64,000 bases of DNA from Campylobacter sp. MIT 99-7217 (GCF_006864365.1 NZ_QHLJ01000001.1:62001-126000), one strand, 5' to 3'. Positions 17,070-25,536 are shown, counted from the stretch's first letter. The notes: generated from the sequence alone by a model not told the origin. Made by a program: numbers and translations.

Positions 17070-18572
17070 TTAAGATGAAGAGTTAATTTGTGAAAAATAT
17101 TCCACGAGTTTATTTTTAGGCATTTCAATATTTAGTTTTTCAAATGCAAATTTTAACGGATAATAAAAAGTATCTTCGCTAATCCAAAAATACTCTGTTT
17201 CACCTTTAATATTTCTTGTTTCATAAGCTTCATCGCACCATTGATTAAATAAGGCTAATACTTCTTCTTTATGCTCTTTTATTGCCAAATCTAATGCAAA
17301 GCTTTTTATTTTTTTATAAAAAAGGCGAACTTTTTCTTCATCAAAGGCATAATCTAGTATCCTATATCCAAACATATATGGAATGCTTTTGATATCATTT
17401 CTATGTTTTAAAAAGAAGCTTATCGAGGCTTCTTTGAGTGTGGTTTTTTTATCCCATTCTTTGATATATTCTGTGTGAAACATAGTATCATCGATAATTT
17501 TTTTAACAAAATTTTGTAGAAAAATACATTTTCGTGGTGATGATATATCTAAAAAACCGGTTTTTTGCATAAACTCAAAGTCATTTTTTAAATAAGGTAG
17601 TAAATATTTTAATAATTCACTATACATTGAAGTATCTGGAGAGGTCAAGATTGAAACTTGTGTTCCATCGTCTTTGTCAAAATATTCTTTTTTAAGTCCA
17701 AAATGATAAGCATAAGCAATGGGATAAAGTATATAATTGTAGATTTTTTTAAATTCTTCTGACGGATATTTTTCTAGAGAAAAATTTTTTAAAAGCCTTT
17801 GGTAGGTGTGATTTGCTTTGTTTAATTCTCTTAGATTTATATAATTACGATCTTTATCTTGTGTTTGATGATTTTCTAAGAGTTTATCTATATTTATAAT
17901 ATCAGGAAAATATTTATAGGCATCAAAATTTTTATCTAATTTTGGATCTAAAATAGAAAATTGCTCTATTGTAGATGGAGAAAATTTGATTTGAAAGTCA
18001 AAGACCTTTTCTTTGTATTTTCCAAATACTTCTTTATTTTGGCTATTTTTAAAGAGCTCATCTTCATTGTAGATTACTATTACAGAGCATTCTTTATTTT
18101 CTTTAAGCTCGCAGATCAAACCCAAAATATCTTGCACAGGGATTTTATCTGATAATCTTTCAAAATCATCTATACAAACAATGGTATTGCTCATATCTTT
18201 TATTTTGAGAAATTCAAATAACAAATCCAAATCTATATTTTTTCCAAATAAATTAGATATTCCTTTTATAAGCTTTCTTATGATATTTGTCTTTTTATTT
18301 TCTATCGTCAAAAACTGAGACACCAAATCCTTAATAATCTCATTTTCATCTTTTTTTCCAAAAACTGAAGTATAAATGGGATTTTTCTTAAATTCCTTTT
18401 TTAAAAGTGGTACTATTTCATTTTTGTAAAAATGACTTTTTCCAACACCCCATTTTCCATTGATCGCAATAGCAATGGGCTTAGTCTCATTTTCCTTAAA
18501 AAGCTCTTTAATTTTTTCCTTGCATCGCTTTCTATCAACACTAACATACTCTGCATAATCAAGCTCATTCAT
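17070..18572 (-). CDS. Orphan KAP-type P-loop NTPase
   Basis: 500 aa. Walker A GKWGVGKS at residues 39-46, Walker B IVCIDDFERL at 131-140, and a following SVIVIYNEDEL strand are arranged as in KAP/AAA-like P-loop ATPases. Unlike classical KAP proteins there is no clear membrane-helix insert; the remaining 320 residues are charged and helical with no recognised domain. A GGAG ribosome site precedes the ATG. KAP-type NTPases are frequent in defence islands, and this one is 1.6 kb from a restriction system and directly behind a restriction-gene remnant. A role in phage defence is plausible, not shown. Confidence 0.75.
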   Translation of the reverse strand: MNELDYAEYVSVDRKRCKEKIKELFKENETKPIAIAINGKWGVGKSHFYKNEIVPLLKKEFKKNPIYTSVFGKKDENEIIKDLVSQFLTIENKKTNIIRKLIKGISNLFGKNIDLDLLFEFLKIKDMSNTIVCIDDFERLSDKIPVQDILGLICELKENKECSVIVIYNEDELFKNSQNKEVFGKYKEKVFDFQIKFSPSTIEQFSILDPKLDKNFDAYKYFPDIINIDKLLENHQTQDKDRNYINLRELNKANHTYQRLLKNFSLEKYPSEEFKKIYNYILYPIAYAYHFGLKKEYFDKDDGTQVSILTSPDTSMYSELLKYLLPYLKNDFEFMQKTGFLDISSPRKCIFLQNFVKKIIDDTMFHTEYIKEWDKKTTLKEASISFFLKHRNDIKSIPYMFGYRILDYAFDEEKVRLFYKKIKSFALDLAIKEHKEEVLALFNQWCDEAYETRNIKGETEYFWISEDTFYYPLKFAFEKLNIEMPKNKLVEYFSQINSSS

Positions 18573-18585
18573 ATTACACTCCTTA

Positions 18586-18699
18586 TTATTTTATCAGGTG
18601 CTTTGAGAGCTTTTCAAAGATAGAGCCTTTGCTTTTGTTATTTAAATTTGCTTGTTTTATTTTTTCTAAGATAGTGTTAAAAGTAGTTTGCGAGTTCAT
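18586..18699 (-). pseudogene. 37-codon remnant resembling the N-terminus of a large restriction/helicase protein
   Basis: An ATG-initiated frame ending 13 bases before the KAP-type gene. The peptide (FNTILEKIKQANLN, then KGSIFEKLSKHLIK) resembles the extreme N-terminus of type ISP and related DEAD/DEAH helicase-nuclease proteins, where an I..I-x(10)-KG..FE.L pattern precedes the nuclease domain. Those proteins exceed 900 aa, so this would be what is left after deletion or replacement of the rest. A genuine small protein co-transcribed with the NTPase is the alternative. Confidence 0.4.
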
Positions 18700-18843
18700 T
18701 ATAAAGCCTTATTTTTAAAAATATGGCAAAAATTATATCAAAATAAAACTTTATAAATTTATATATGATTAAAAACAATTTTTATATTTTTACTTCTAAA
18801 TTTAAACTATATAGGGCATTTGTAAAATTTCTTTGATCTTTTT

Positions 18844-18859
18844 AGAGGCTTACGCCTCT
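18844..18859. repeat. AGAGGC hairpin, copy 1
   Basis: AGAGGC-TTAC-GCCTCT followed on the plus strand by a T-run, a few bases beyond the stop of the exported MBL-like gene. A near-identical hairpin sits at 19750-19766 in the same position behind the next gene. The T-run is on the plus side, so it would stop rightward, not leftward, transcription. Confidence 0.5.
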
Positions 18860-18862
18860 TTT

Positions 18863-19726
18863 TTATTTAAAAAGTGCGCCAGCACTCATTTGAAGATAGT
18901 TTTCGCCTGCGTAGTCTTTAAATTCTTTTTTCATCAAAGAAATGAAAGTTTCAGCATTTTTGCTTTTTGCTATAAGCTCTTTAGCCTTTTTAAGATAAGC
19001 TATTTTCTCACTTAAAGCCTCTTGTCCTTCTGGCGTGTGATGAGCCGATAAAATAAGTTCAAAACCTGCTTTTTGATACGCTTCAAGCTTGCTTATAAGA
19101 GCATTAATTTGCTCCTTGCTTACTAAGATAGAATGCACCTTTTGTCCTAGCATATGCGTATAAACGGCGTTAAGAGCTGGAATTTTAATGTCAAACACAT
19201 CATTATCAGCCACGATGTCAAATTCGACTCCTTCGATGAGGTTTTTTCCAAATTCTAGGTTTTGATTTACCTCAAGCATTTTATCCCCACCTTGAAAATC
19301 TGCTCCAAAGCTCTTTACAAGCCCGTCAGTTATAGCTTTCACGCTCCCACTTTCAATAGCCTTTTTAGCATCCTTTGTCGCATAAATTTTAACACCCTTG
19401 ACATAGTCTTTTCCGGTAGCGTGATTTGCCACTAAAACCGCTTTTAAAGGCTTTTTAAGTGCCTTTGTATAGTCTTGCCATTCATCAAGATTTTTTGTAA
19501 ATGAGGGCATTTCAATGGCTATCAAAGCTTTAGAAGTTTCGATGATATAAGCTTCATCGCTTAGTGCGTCCTTGGTGTTGTAAGCATGAAGCTTAAGCCC
19601 AGCTTTTTCATAAATTTGCACCTCGCCAACTTTTAGCGTTTTTTGTGTGAAATCTGCCCCAAAAACAGCACTGCTTAAAGCACCAACAAGTGCCAAAGAG
19701 CTGAAAATATGTTTAAAATTTTTCAT
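18863..19726 (-). CDS. Exported metallo-beta-lactamase-fold protein with degenerate metal site
   Basis: 287 aa with a signal peptide (residues 1-23, SLALVGALSSAVFGAD). The order of strands and the segments EAYIIETSKALIAIEMP and LKAVLVANHATGKDYVKG resemble the MBL fold, but the HxHxDH metal motif reads NHATGKDY, so most zinc ligands are missing; a late SAHHTPEG may supply histidines. It probably acts in the periplasm, function unknown. It is downstream of the NAD(P)H-binding gene (42-base gap containing a hairpin) and divergent from the HxlR regulator. Confidence 0.65.
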   Translation of the reverse strand: MKNFKHIFSSLALVGALSSAVFGADFTQKTLKVGEVQIYEKAGLKLHAYNTKDALSDEAYIIETSKALIAIEMPSFTKNLDEWQDYTKALKKPLKAVLVANHATGKDYVKGVKIYATKDAKKAIESGSVKAITDGLVKSFGADFQGGDKMLEVNQNLEFGKNLIEGVEFDIVADNDVFDIKIPALNAVYTHMLGQKVHSILVSKEQINALISKLEAYQKAGFELILSAHHTPEGQEALSEKIAYLKKAKELIAKSKNAETFISLMKKEFKDYAGENYLQMSAGALFK

Positions 19727-19749
19727 TTTTTATCCTTTTTATTTTAGAT

Positions 19750-19766
19750 AGAGGCTTTACGCCTCT
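19750..19766. repeat. AGAGGC hairpin, copy 2
   Basis: AGAGGC-TTTAC-GCCTCT, then TTTTT on the plus strand, immediately after the stop of the NAD(P)H-binding gene. Same design as 18844-18859. Confidence 0.5.
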
Positions 19767-19768
19767 TT

Positions 19769-20404
19769 TTAAGCTTCTTCGCCTACCATGCTTAAGCGTT
19801 CTTTTTTATGTCCGCCTTTAAAAGCAAGCTCAACCAAAGCCAAAGCGTAATCCGCATAGCTTCCCTTACTCTCACCCTTTGAATTTACAAAGAATTCTTC
19901 GCCTCCAAGGCTGTATTTTCCACTTCTAGGAGCTTCATAGATAAAATCAGCTGGCGGACAAAGATAAGTCCAGTCAAAATCTTGCCCTCTTAAAAATTCT
20001 AAAACCTCAGCTGTAGCCTTTGCCACGCCCATATACTCAGCTGGAAATTCAGGCAAATCCATAAGCTGTGTTTTATGCTCTTTGTCCATATATAAAGATC
20101 CAGCACCGCCTACTACGATGAGCTTAGTATTATTTAGCTCCTTAAAAAGCTTTGCTAAATGCTCGATATGTTTTTTATGAAAGCTCAAATCCTCCCACAC
20201 GCCAAAGGCATCAACAACCACATCAAAGCCCTTTAAATCAGCACTTTCAAGATCAAATATATCTTTTTTGATAAGCTCTGCCTTGCTATCTACCCTTTGG
20301 CTTGCCCCTCTTACAAAGGCACTTACTTTCGCGCCCTTTGCCAAGGCTTCTTTAACGATAAGGCTTCCTGATCTGCCGTTTGCACCTAAAACTGCTATTT
20401 TCAT
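19769..20404 (-). CDS. NAD(P)H-binding (NmrA/YwnB-like) oxidoreductase
   Basis: 211 aa cytoplasmic Rossmann protein of the atypical short-chain dehydrogenase group. The dinucleotide motif is MKIAVLGANGRSGSLIVKEA (residues 1-20), and the WTYLCPPADFIYEAPRSGKY block is typical of the YwnB/NmrA-like subgroup. I chose the ATG at 20404, preceded by AAAGGAAAA. It is divergent from an HxlR regulator; the same pairing (NAD(P)H-binding protein beside RrpB) is known in C. jejuni, where these regulators respond to oxidative or aerobic stress. Substrate unknown. Confidence 0.8.
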   Translation of the reverse strand: MKIAVLGANGRSGSLIVKEALAKGAKVSAFVRGASQRVDSKAELIKKDIFDLESADLKGFDVVVDAFGVWEDLSFHKKHIEHLAKLFKELNNTKLIVVGGAGSLYMDKEHKTQLMDLPEFPAEYMGVAKATAEVLEFLRGQDFDWTYLCPPADFIYEAPRSGKYSLGGEEFFVNSKGESKGSYADYALALVELAFKGGHKKERLSMVGEEA

Positions 20405-20519
20405 GATATTTTCCTTTAAAAATGAATTTAAAATCAAGCTTTTTTATCGCAAGCTAAATTTTATGAACGCAATTTTAAATGATAAAATTATAAAAATCAA
20501 GTAGGGAGTTTAAAATAAT

Positions 20520-20541
20520 ATAGTTAGTTTTTTAGAACTAT
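20520..20541. promoter_or_regulatory. Candidate HxlR operator
   Basis: Inverted repeat ATAGTT-N10-AACTAT in the 264-base gap between the divergent NAD(P)H-binding gene and the HxlR gene. HxlR-type regulators bind short dyads of this size near their own promoter. Only the symmetry and position support it. Confidence 0.35.
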
Positions 20542-20668
20542 TATGTAAAAATAGCCTTTAAAAAGGTATAAAAAATTTTGAAATTTTTAAAATTAGCTCT
20601 TAAATTTAAGGTAAATTCTAAGAAAAAATTGCTAGAATTATCCAAAAAATTTAAAAAAAGGAAAGAAA

Positions 20669-21019
20669 ATGAAAAAAGATCCTTATTATTCTCCTTGTCC
20701 TGTGGAAACTGCTTTAAATTTAGTGGGAAATAAATGGAAACTTCTCATCATCTCCAAGCTTTTAGAAGATAGAAAAAGATTTGGCGAGCTGAGAAAGGAG
20801 CTTATGGCGACGAAAAATCAAAGCATTTCGCAAAATGTGCTCACACAAAATTTAAGAGAGCTTGAAAGTGCTAAGATCATCAAACGCAAGGTTTATGCTG
20901 AGGTGCCACCTAAGGTTGAATACAGCCTTACAGAGCTTGGACTTAGCCTTAAATTTGTGCTTGATAGCCTTCAAAGCTTTGGGCATGGCTATCAGCAAAG
21001 CTTAGTAAAAGCTGTTTGA
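20669..21019 (+). CDS. HxlR-family transcriptional regulator (RrpA/RrpB-like)
   Basis: 116 aa winged-helix protein. The opening SPCPVETALNLVGNKWKLLII is diagnostic of HxlR/MarR-like regulators, with a conserved Cys (residue 10) that can sense thiol-reactive compounds; then RFGELRKEL, ISQNVLTQNLRELE (recognition helix) and the wing VPPKVEYSLTELG. In C. jejuni two relatives, RrpA and RrpB, control responses to oxidative and aerobic stress and flank a type I restriction locus; the neighbourhood here is reminiscent. Ribosome site AAAGGAAAG precedes the ATG. Confidence 0.88.
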   Translation: MKKDPYYSPCPVETALNLVGNKWKLLIISKLLEDRKRFGELRKELMATKNQSISQNVLTQNLRELESAKIIKRKVYAEVPPKVEYSLTELGLSLKFVLDSLQSFGHGYQQSLVKAV

Positions 21020-21221
21020 GCCAAAGGCTAGGATTTGTGAAATTTATTTAAACGCTTAAAATTTTCACAACCTAGCTGATCGCCGAGCCTTTTTATAAAT
21101 TTTCTTAGTCTAAATGCTCTTTTCTTGTAAGCTTAAAATTATTTTTTCTAAATTTTTAGCTCAGTTTAGCAAGATATTTGAACAATTAAAAATAAAATTT
21201 TAAATTTTTTGCATTTTACCC

Positions 21222-21252
21222 TTGACTTAGAGTTGCTCTCATTTTTTATAAT
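21222..21252 (+). promoter_or_regulatory. Promoter of the acetyltransferase-cyclophilin-flavodoxin operon
   Basis: TTGACT (21222-21227) and TATAAT (21247-21252) with 19 bases between, slightly long for sigma70. It lies 64 bases before the ATG at 21316 and would drive three tightly linked genes. Confidence 0.5.
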
Positions 21253-21315
21253 TACACAAAACAAAGCTTGTTTTATATCGCAAGCTGTTTTTTAAATTTC
21301 AAAAAAGGATACAAA

Positions 21316-22011
21316 ATGCCAAAAGAATTAGAGCTTAGGACTTTGGAAGCTGCAAGGTATATTTGTAGCACGCCCTCAAGTATAGGGCTTGATAAAAGCC
21401 ACCCTAAATTTAAAAGCACGCCAGCGCCCACTAGCAACCGCGATATTTTCACGCGTGATTTAGAAGGCGAGCTTGTGGATATGAATGATGAGGATTTTCC
21501 TCAAATTTTTGATGTGATTAAAGAGACTTTAAAGCTTACTCACAAGCTAAATACAGGAGATCACAGCGAAGAAGAAGTGCGTGAAATTTTTAGCCAGATC
21601 ATAGGCAAAAAGCTTGATAAAAGTTGTATGATATTGCCACCTTTTTATGTGGATTTTGGAAAAAATATAAAAATTGGCAAAAATTTCTTTATGAATCAAG
21701 CCTGCACCTTTATGGATAGAGGTGGCATAGAAATTGGCGATGATGTTTTTATCGCTCCAAAATGCAACCTCACAACGATAAATCACGATTTTAACCCCTA
21801 CAAACGCCGTGCTACCTTTTGTAAGGGCATAAAGATAGGAAATCGCGTGTGGCTTGGCATAGGCGTTACCATTTGTCCGGGCGTTTGTATAGGAGATAAT
21901 AGCATAGTGGCAGCAGGTAGTGTGGTAAGTAAAGATGTGCCACCAAATGTCATCGTAGCTGGCAATCCTGCTCGTATCATCAAGCATTTAGAGATCAATC
22001 ATAAGGAGTAA
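21316..22011 (+). CDS. Maltose/galactoside O-acetyltransferase-like hexapeptide protein
   Basis: 231 aa left-handed beta-helix acyltransferase (LacA/Maa/NodL group). Hexapeptide repeats run from about residue 115 ([19 protein letters not shown]) to [20 protein letters not shown]; the catalytic His is in TTINHDF. The N-terminal 50 residues differ from classical Maa proteins. It acetylates a sugar or similar hydroxyl group with acetyl-CoA; substrate unknown. ATG at 21316 with AAAAAAGGA; the next gene starts three bases after the stop. Confidence 0.85.
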   Translation: MPKELELRTLEAARYICSTPSSIGLDKSHPKFKSTPAPTSNRDIFTRDLEGELVDMNDEDFPQIFDVIKETLKLTHKLNTGDHSEEEVREIFSQIIGKKLDKSCMILPPFYVDFGKNIKIGKNFFMNQACTFMDRGGIEIGDDVFIAPKCNLTTINHDFNPYKRRATFCKGIKIGNRVWLGIGVTICPGVCIGDNSIVAAGSVVSKDVPPNVIVAGNPARIIKHLEINHKE

Positions 22012-22014
22012 AAA

Positions 22015-22467
22015 ATGAAAAAAATCTTATTTTTAGGGCTTTTTATGGCTTTAATGAGCTTTTATTTAGAAGCTAAAAATTTAGACAAAGGAGAAAAAAT
22101 GATCATTTCTTTAAGCTTTAAAACTGAGGCAGGAAATGCCGAAAAGATAGTGCTTGAGCTTGAGCAAAACGCTGCTGCAAAGAGCCTTTATGCCAAGCTT
22201 CCCTTAGAGCTTGAATTTAGCGATTATGTGGGCAAAGAAAAGATAAGTAAGCCTTTAAAAAGCCCTCTTGATATGAGTGGGATAAGGGGTTATGATCCTA
22301 GTGTTGGGGATTTTTTTTATTTTTCTCCTTGGGGGAATTTGGGGATATTTTATGAAAAACAGGGCTTTCATAGTGGTTTAGCCTTTCTTGGAAAGCTAAA
22401 AAGCGAGGATTTAGCTAAGATAAGAGCTTTTAAGAATGATTTTAAAATCACTATCAACAAGGAGTAA
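22015..22467 (+). CDS. Exported cyclophilin-like-fold protein
   Basis: 150 aa. A short signal peptide (residues 1-20, LFLGLFMALMSFYLEA) is followed by a small beta-barrel with LPLELEFSDYVGKEKI and the GDFFYFSPWGNLGIFYE block, which identify the cyclophilin-like DUF369/PF18050 group. Members are often encoded beside flavodoxin-type and reductase genes, as here; the biochemical role is unknown and isomerase residues are not kept. It is the middle gene of a three-gene operon, two bases before the exported flavodoxin-like gene. Confidence 0.75.
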   Translation: MKKILFLGLFMALMSFYLEAKNLDKGEKMIISLSFKTEAGNAEKIVLELEQNAAAKSLYAKLPLELEFSDYVGKEKISKPLKSPLDMSGIRGYDPSVGDFFYFSPWGNLGIFYEKQGFHSGLAFLGKLKSEDLAKIRAFKNDFKITINKE

Positions 22468-22469
22468 AA

Positions 22470-23045
22470 ATGAAAAAAATCTTAAGTTTTATAGCCTTGC
22501 TCATGGCTTTGATAAGCTTAGCCTTTGGAGCGGAAAAAACGGACATTAAAACCTTGCTCATCGCTTCGCATCCTTATCCTGAAAGCTCGACTTTCATCAA
22601 GGCTTTAGAAGAAGCTGCTAGAAGCGTGGAGGGCGTGGAGGTAAGGAATTTAGAGCAAATTTATGGCTTTGATACAAGAGCAATTGACGGCGCAAAAGAG
22701 TATGAAATCACTAAAAAATACGACAGGATAGTGTTTTTGTTTCCTACGCATTGGTTTAATATCACGCCCATGATGAAAGCTTATTTAAATGAAACTTGGG
22801 GCAGTGTGGGACCCGGACTTTGGAAAGGTAAGCAAATGCTAGTGGTTTCTACTGCTGGTGGAGGGCGTTCAACTTATGGTAAAAACGGACGCATAGGCGT
22901 GGAGCTTAAAAATGTCTTTTTGCCTATGAAAGCAAGTGCTTTGCATTGTGAGATGACTTATCTTGAGCCTTTGGTTTTTGAGGGTGTGTCTTATTCAAGG
23001 ATAGAAGAGTATAAAAAAGCTTTGATTGAAAGGCTAAAAAGGTAA
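22470..23045 (+). CDS. Exported flavodoxin-fold NAD(P)H-quinone reductase-like protein
   Basis: 191 aa. After a signal-like N-terminus (residues 1-20, SFIALLMALISLAFGAEK) comes a flavodoxin-fold domain of the KefF/MdaB type: IASHPYPESSTFIKAL (phosphate loop), FLFPTHWFNITPMMKAYLNE and a glycine-rich VVSTAGGGRSTYG. Such FMN/FAD quinone reductases are normally cytoplasmic, so a signal peptide is unusual. The leader resembles that of the gene just upstream. It could act as a periplasmic quinone or disulphide-stress reductase; cofactor loading outside the cytoplasm is unexplained. Confidence 0.75.
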   Translation: MKKILSFIALLMALISLAFGAEKTDIKTLLIASHPYPESSTFIKALEEAARSVEGVEVRNLEQIYGFDTRAIDGAKEYEITKKYDRIVFLFPTHWFNITPMMKAYLNETWGSVGPGLWKGKQMLVVSTAGGGRSTYGKNGRIGVELKNVFLPMKASALHCEMTYLEPLVFEGVSYSRIEEYKKALIERLKR

Positions 23046-23187
23046 ATTTAGGTGCTTAAGATCCATAGGTATTCGTAAATATGCCTATTTGCTTTGTTTG
23101 TATTGCTTTTAAAGTCCCTTACTAGCAAGCAAAGGTTGTTGATTTATCATTTTGTGCCATACTTTGCATTTTAGATTAAGGATAAGA

Positions 23188-23937
23188 ATGCATAAAGTTT
23201 TCATTATAAACCTTAAAAGAAGCTTAGATAGAAAAAAGGCTATGGAGGATAAAATTTCAAAGCTCTTAAAAGAAAGTCCTAAGCTTCAATCCTTGCTTGA
23301 ATTTCATTTTTTTGAGGCTGTTGATGCGAAAAATGATGAGCATTTAGCCTTTGAAAAGCATTTTAAAAAGGCTTGTTTTTTTCAAGGAAGAGAGCTTTCT
23401 TTGGGCGAAAAGGGCTGTTTTGCAAGTCATTATAAGCTTTGGCAACTTTGTGTTGATTTAAATGAAAATTTGTTTATTTTAGAAGATGATATTTTTTTTA
23501 CAAAGGACTTTGAACAAGGCATTTTAAGCATACTTGAAAGTGGTTTTGAGTATGTTAGGCTTTGTGCTTTGTTTGATAAAAAAAGCCTTAGTATTGATGA
23601 GCATTTTTATATCACTTATAAGAATTTTGGCGGAACTCAGGGTTATTTTCTTGCTCCAAGTGCGGCTTTGAAATTTATGCGTCATAGTAAAGACTTGATC
23701 GCTCCGGTCGATGATTATATGGATATGTTTTATATTAACGGGGTTTTAAATATTCTTTATAAGCCTTTTTTGATAGGTGTTGAGCCAGAAAATGAAAGCA
23801 CGATTGATTCGCGTTTTAAAAAGCTTAAGGGTTTTGCTAAGCTTCGAAGAGAGCTTGTAAGGGTGTATTTTCAAGCTTTAAGGGCTTTTTGGCTTTTTTT
23901 GCACCCAAATACACTAAAAAATTTACAAAGATTGTAA
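23188..23937 (+). CDS. Glycosyltransferase family 25 (lipooligosaccharide type)
   Basis: 249 aa cytoplasmic glycosyltransferase. Family signatures are VFIINLKRSLDRKK, FFEAVDAKNDE, LGEKGCFASHYKLWQLC and the metal-binding LFILEDDIFF. GT25 enzymes such as LgtB transfer galactose to lipooligosaccharide in Campylobacter and Neisseria. It lies outside an LOS cluster and directly precedes ribD (one-base gap), so it may be co-transcribed with it. The ATG at 23188 follows AAGGATAAG. Confidence 0.85.
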   Translation: MHKVFIINLKRSLDRKKAMEDKISKLLKESPKLQSLLEFHFFEAVDAKNDEHLAFEKHFKKACFFQGRELSLGEKGCFASHYKLWQLCVDLNENLFILEDDIFFTKDFEQGILSILESGFEYVRLCALFDKKSLSIDEHFYITYKNFGGTQGYFLAPSAALKFMRHSKDLIAPVDDYMDMFYINGVLNILYKPFLIGVEPENESTIDSRFKKLKGFAKLRRELVRVYFQALRAFWLFLHPNTLKNLQRL

Positions 23938-23938
23938 A

Positions 23939-24967
23939 ATGAACGATGAATTTTATATGTCCTTAGCACTCAATGAAGCTTGGAAATATCAGTTTTTAAC
24001 CTATCCAAATCCAGCCGTTGGCTGTCTTATACTTGATAAAAATGAACGCATTTTAAGCTTGCAAGCTCATGAAAAAGCAGGCACGGCTCATGCTGAGTTA
24101 AATGCTATTTGCAAGGCGTTAAAAAGTTTAAATCCCACTTTGCAAATCCCACAAGAGCCAAATTTAGCCCATGATTTTGTGTGCAAGCACCACGCAAATT
24201 TGCTCAAAGACGCCACTGCTTTTGTAAGCCTAGAACCATGCAACCACCAAGGCAAAACCCCGCCTTGTGCAAGGCTTTTTACCGAGCTTCATTTTAAAAA
24301 AGTTATCATTTCTACAAGTGATACGAACAAGATAGCAAGCGGTGGGGCTTTGTTTTTAAAACAACATGGCATTGAGGTAAAAATGGGCGTTTTAGAACAA
24401 AGGGGCAAGGAGCTTTTAAAACCCTTTTTGAAGTGGCAAAATGGCAGTTTTAAGCTTTTTAAACTAGCCCTCAGTCTAAATGGCTCAGCACTTGGCAAGG
24501 AAGTAAGTAGCTTGGAAAGTAGAACCTATGCTCATAAGATCCGCTCAAAGCTTGATTTGCTCGTTATCGGTGGGCAAACTTTAAGGCAGGATAGACCCTT
24601 GCTTGATAGCCGTTTAGCAGGAGATAAAGCTCCTGATCTTTGCATATTATCGCATTTTTTGGATCAATTTAAGGATCAAGAAAGAGCTTTAAGCCTAGAA
24701 GAACTAAGTGTTTTTGATACAACGATCCCGCTTTTTAGCGTAAAAGAGCGAAAAATTTATGCTAAGATTCCAAAAAGTGCTAAATTTATCATGTTTGAGG
24801 GCGGAGCTTCGTTTTTGCAAGGCGTTAAAGATGAAATGGATGCTTTTTTGATCTTTTCAAACTCAAGGTTCAATAGCCTTGAAAATATCCGCTTAAATTT
24901 ACATTTAAAGCCTTTATTTAAGGGCTTTTTAGGAGAAGATACTTATGGAATTTATGAAAGAGCTTAG
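23939..24967 (+). CDS. ribD: Riboflavin biosynthesis deaminase/reductase RibD
   Basis: 342 aa bifunctional enzyme of riboflavin synthesis. The deaminase half has the zinc motif HAEL (GTAHAELNA) and EPCNHQGKTPPC; the reductase half (from about residue 155) has FKLALSLNGSAL and LLVIGGQTLRQDRPLLDSR. It deaminates and then reduces the pyrimidine intermediate. Length is normal. The reductase half is rather divergent, as is common in Campylobacter. The next gene starts directly at the stop codon. Confidence 0.9.
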   Translation: MNDEFYMSLALNEAWKYQFLTYPNPAVGCLILDKNERILSLQAHEKAGTAHAELNAICKALKSLNPTLQIPQEPNLAHDFVCKHHANLLKDATAFVSLEPCNHQGKTPPCARLFTELHFKKVIISTSDTNKIASGGALFLKQHGIEVKMGVLEQRGKELLKPFLKWQNGSFKLFKLALSLNGSALGKEVSSLESRTYAHKIRSKLDLLVIGGQTLRQDRPLLDSRLAGDKAPDLCILSHFLDQFKDQERALSLEELSVFDTTIPLFSVKERKIYAKIPKSAKFIMFEGGASFLQGVKDEMDAFLIFSNSRFNSLENIRLNLHLKPLFKGFLGEDTYGIYERA

Positions 24968-25447
24968 ATGAGTTTTGATCCCTTTTTTATGGATAAATTT
25001 TATGTTAAATTTGCCCGTGTTGAAAAGCTTAGGTGCAGTGAAAAAAGAGGCTTTTGTTTTTATACTCTTTTTGCAAATTTTAAACAAAAAGAGCATGAGT
25101 TTAGTTATATCAGCCGTTTGCAAGGTGTTTTTAGCGATCAAGATGAGCTTTTGATACTTGCAAAAAGGGGTAAAATTTTGCTTTTTAGGAATTTCACTAA
25201 AGGGCTTGATAATTTCAAAGAAGTGATACAAAAACAGCTTATAAATGCACTTTTGCCACTTTTAGCCATGCTTTGCTTTGCTTTTTTGTGCTTTAAAAAT
25301 GGCTTTTTAGTGATAGATATAAGCCTTTTTTGTCTTTTTTGTTTGCTTTTTATCTTGTCAGGCTTTAGGCTTTTTATGCTTAAAAAACAGGTTCAAATTC
25401 TTTCAAATTTAAGCAAAGAAGAGCTTGAAAAAAGATTTTTATCTTAA
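24968..25447 (+). CDS. Uncharacterised protein with two membrane helices
   Basis: 159 aa, not recognised. The N-terminal half is soluble and basic with alternating beta-like segments (FDPFFMDKFYVKFARVEKLR); two hydrophobic helices lie at about residues 83-100 and 103-122, followed by a charged C-terminal tail (SKEELEKRFLS). It starts immediately after ribD and is probably translationally coupled to it, but no functional link is known. Membrane-bound with most of the protein in the cytoplasm is the simplest topology. Confidence 0.75.
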   Translation: MSFDPFFMDKFYVKFARVEKLRCSEKRGFCFYTLFANFKQKEHEFSYISRLQGVFSDQDELLILAKRGKILLFRNFTKGLDNFKEVIQKQLINALLPLLAMLCFAFLCFKNGFLVIDISLFCLFCLLFILSGFRLFMLKKQVQILSNLSKEELEKRFLS

Positions 25448-25536
25448 AAATATAACAAATTTTGCTTTTTAACTTCCTTTCAAATACCTGAAAAAAGGCA
25501 CTTTATAAAAAATGTAATTTTTTTTACAAAAAAGTA

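Noticed and set aside
18863-19726. Beta-lactamase
   Set aside because: The zinc-binding HxHxDH motif is not kept (NHATGKDY), so no hydrolase activity can be claimed.
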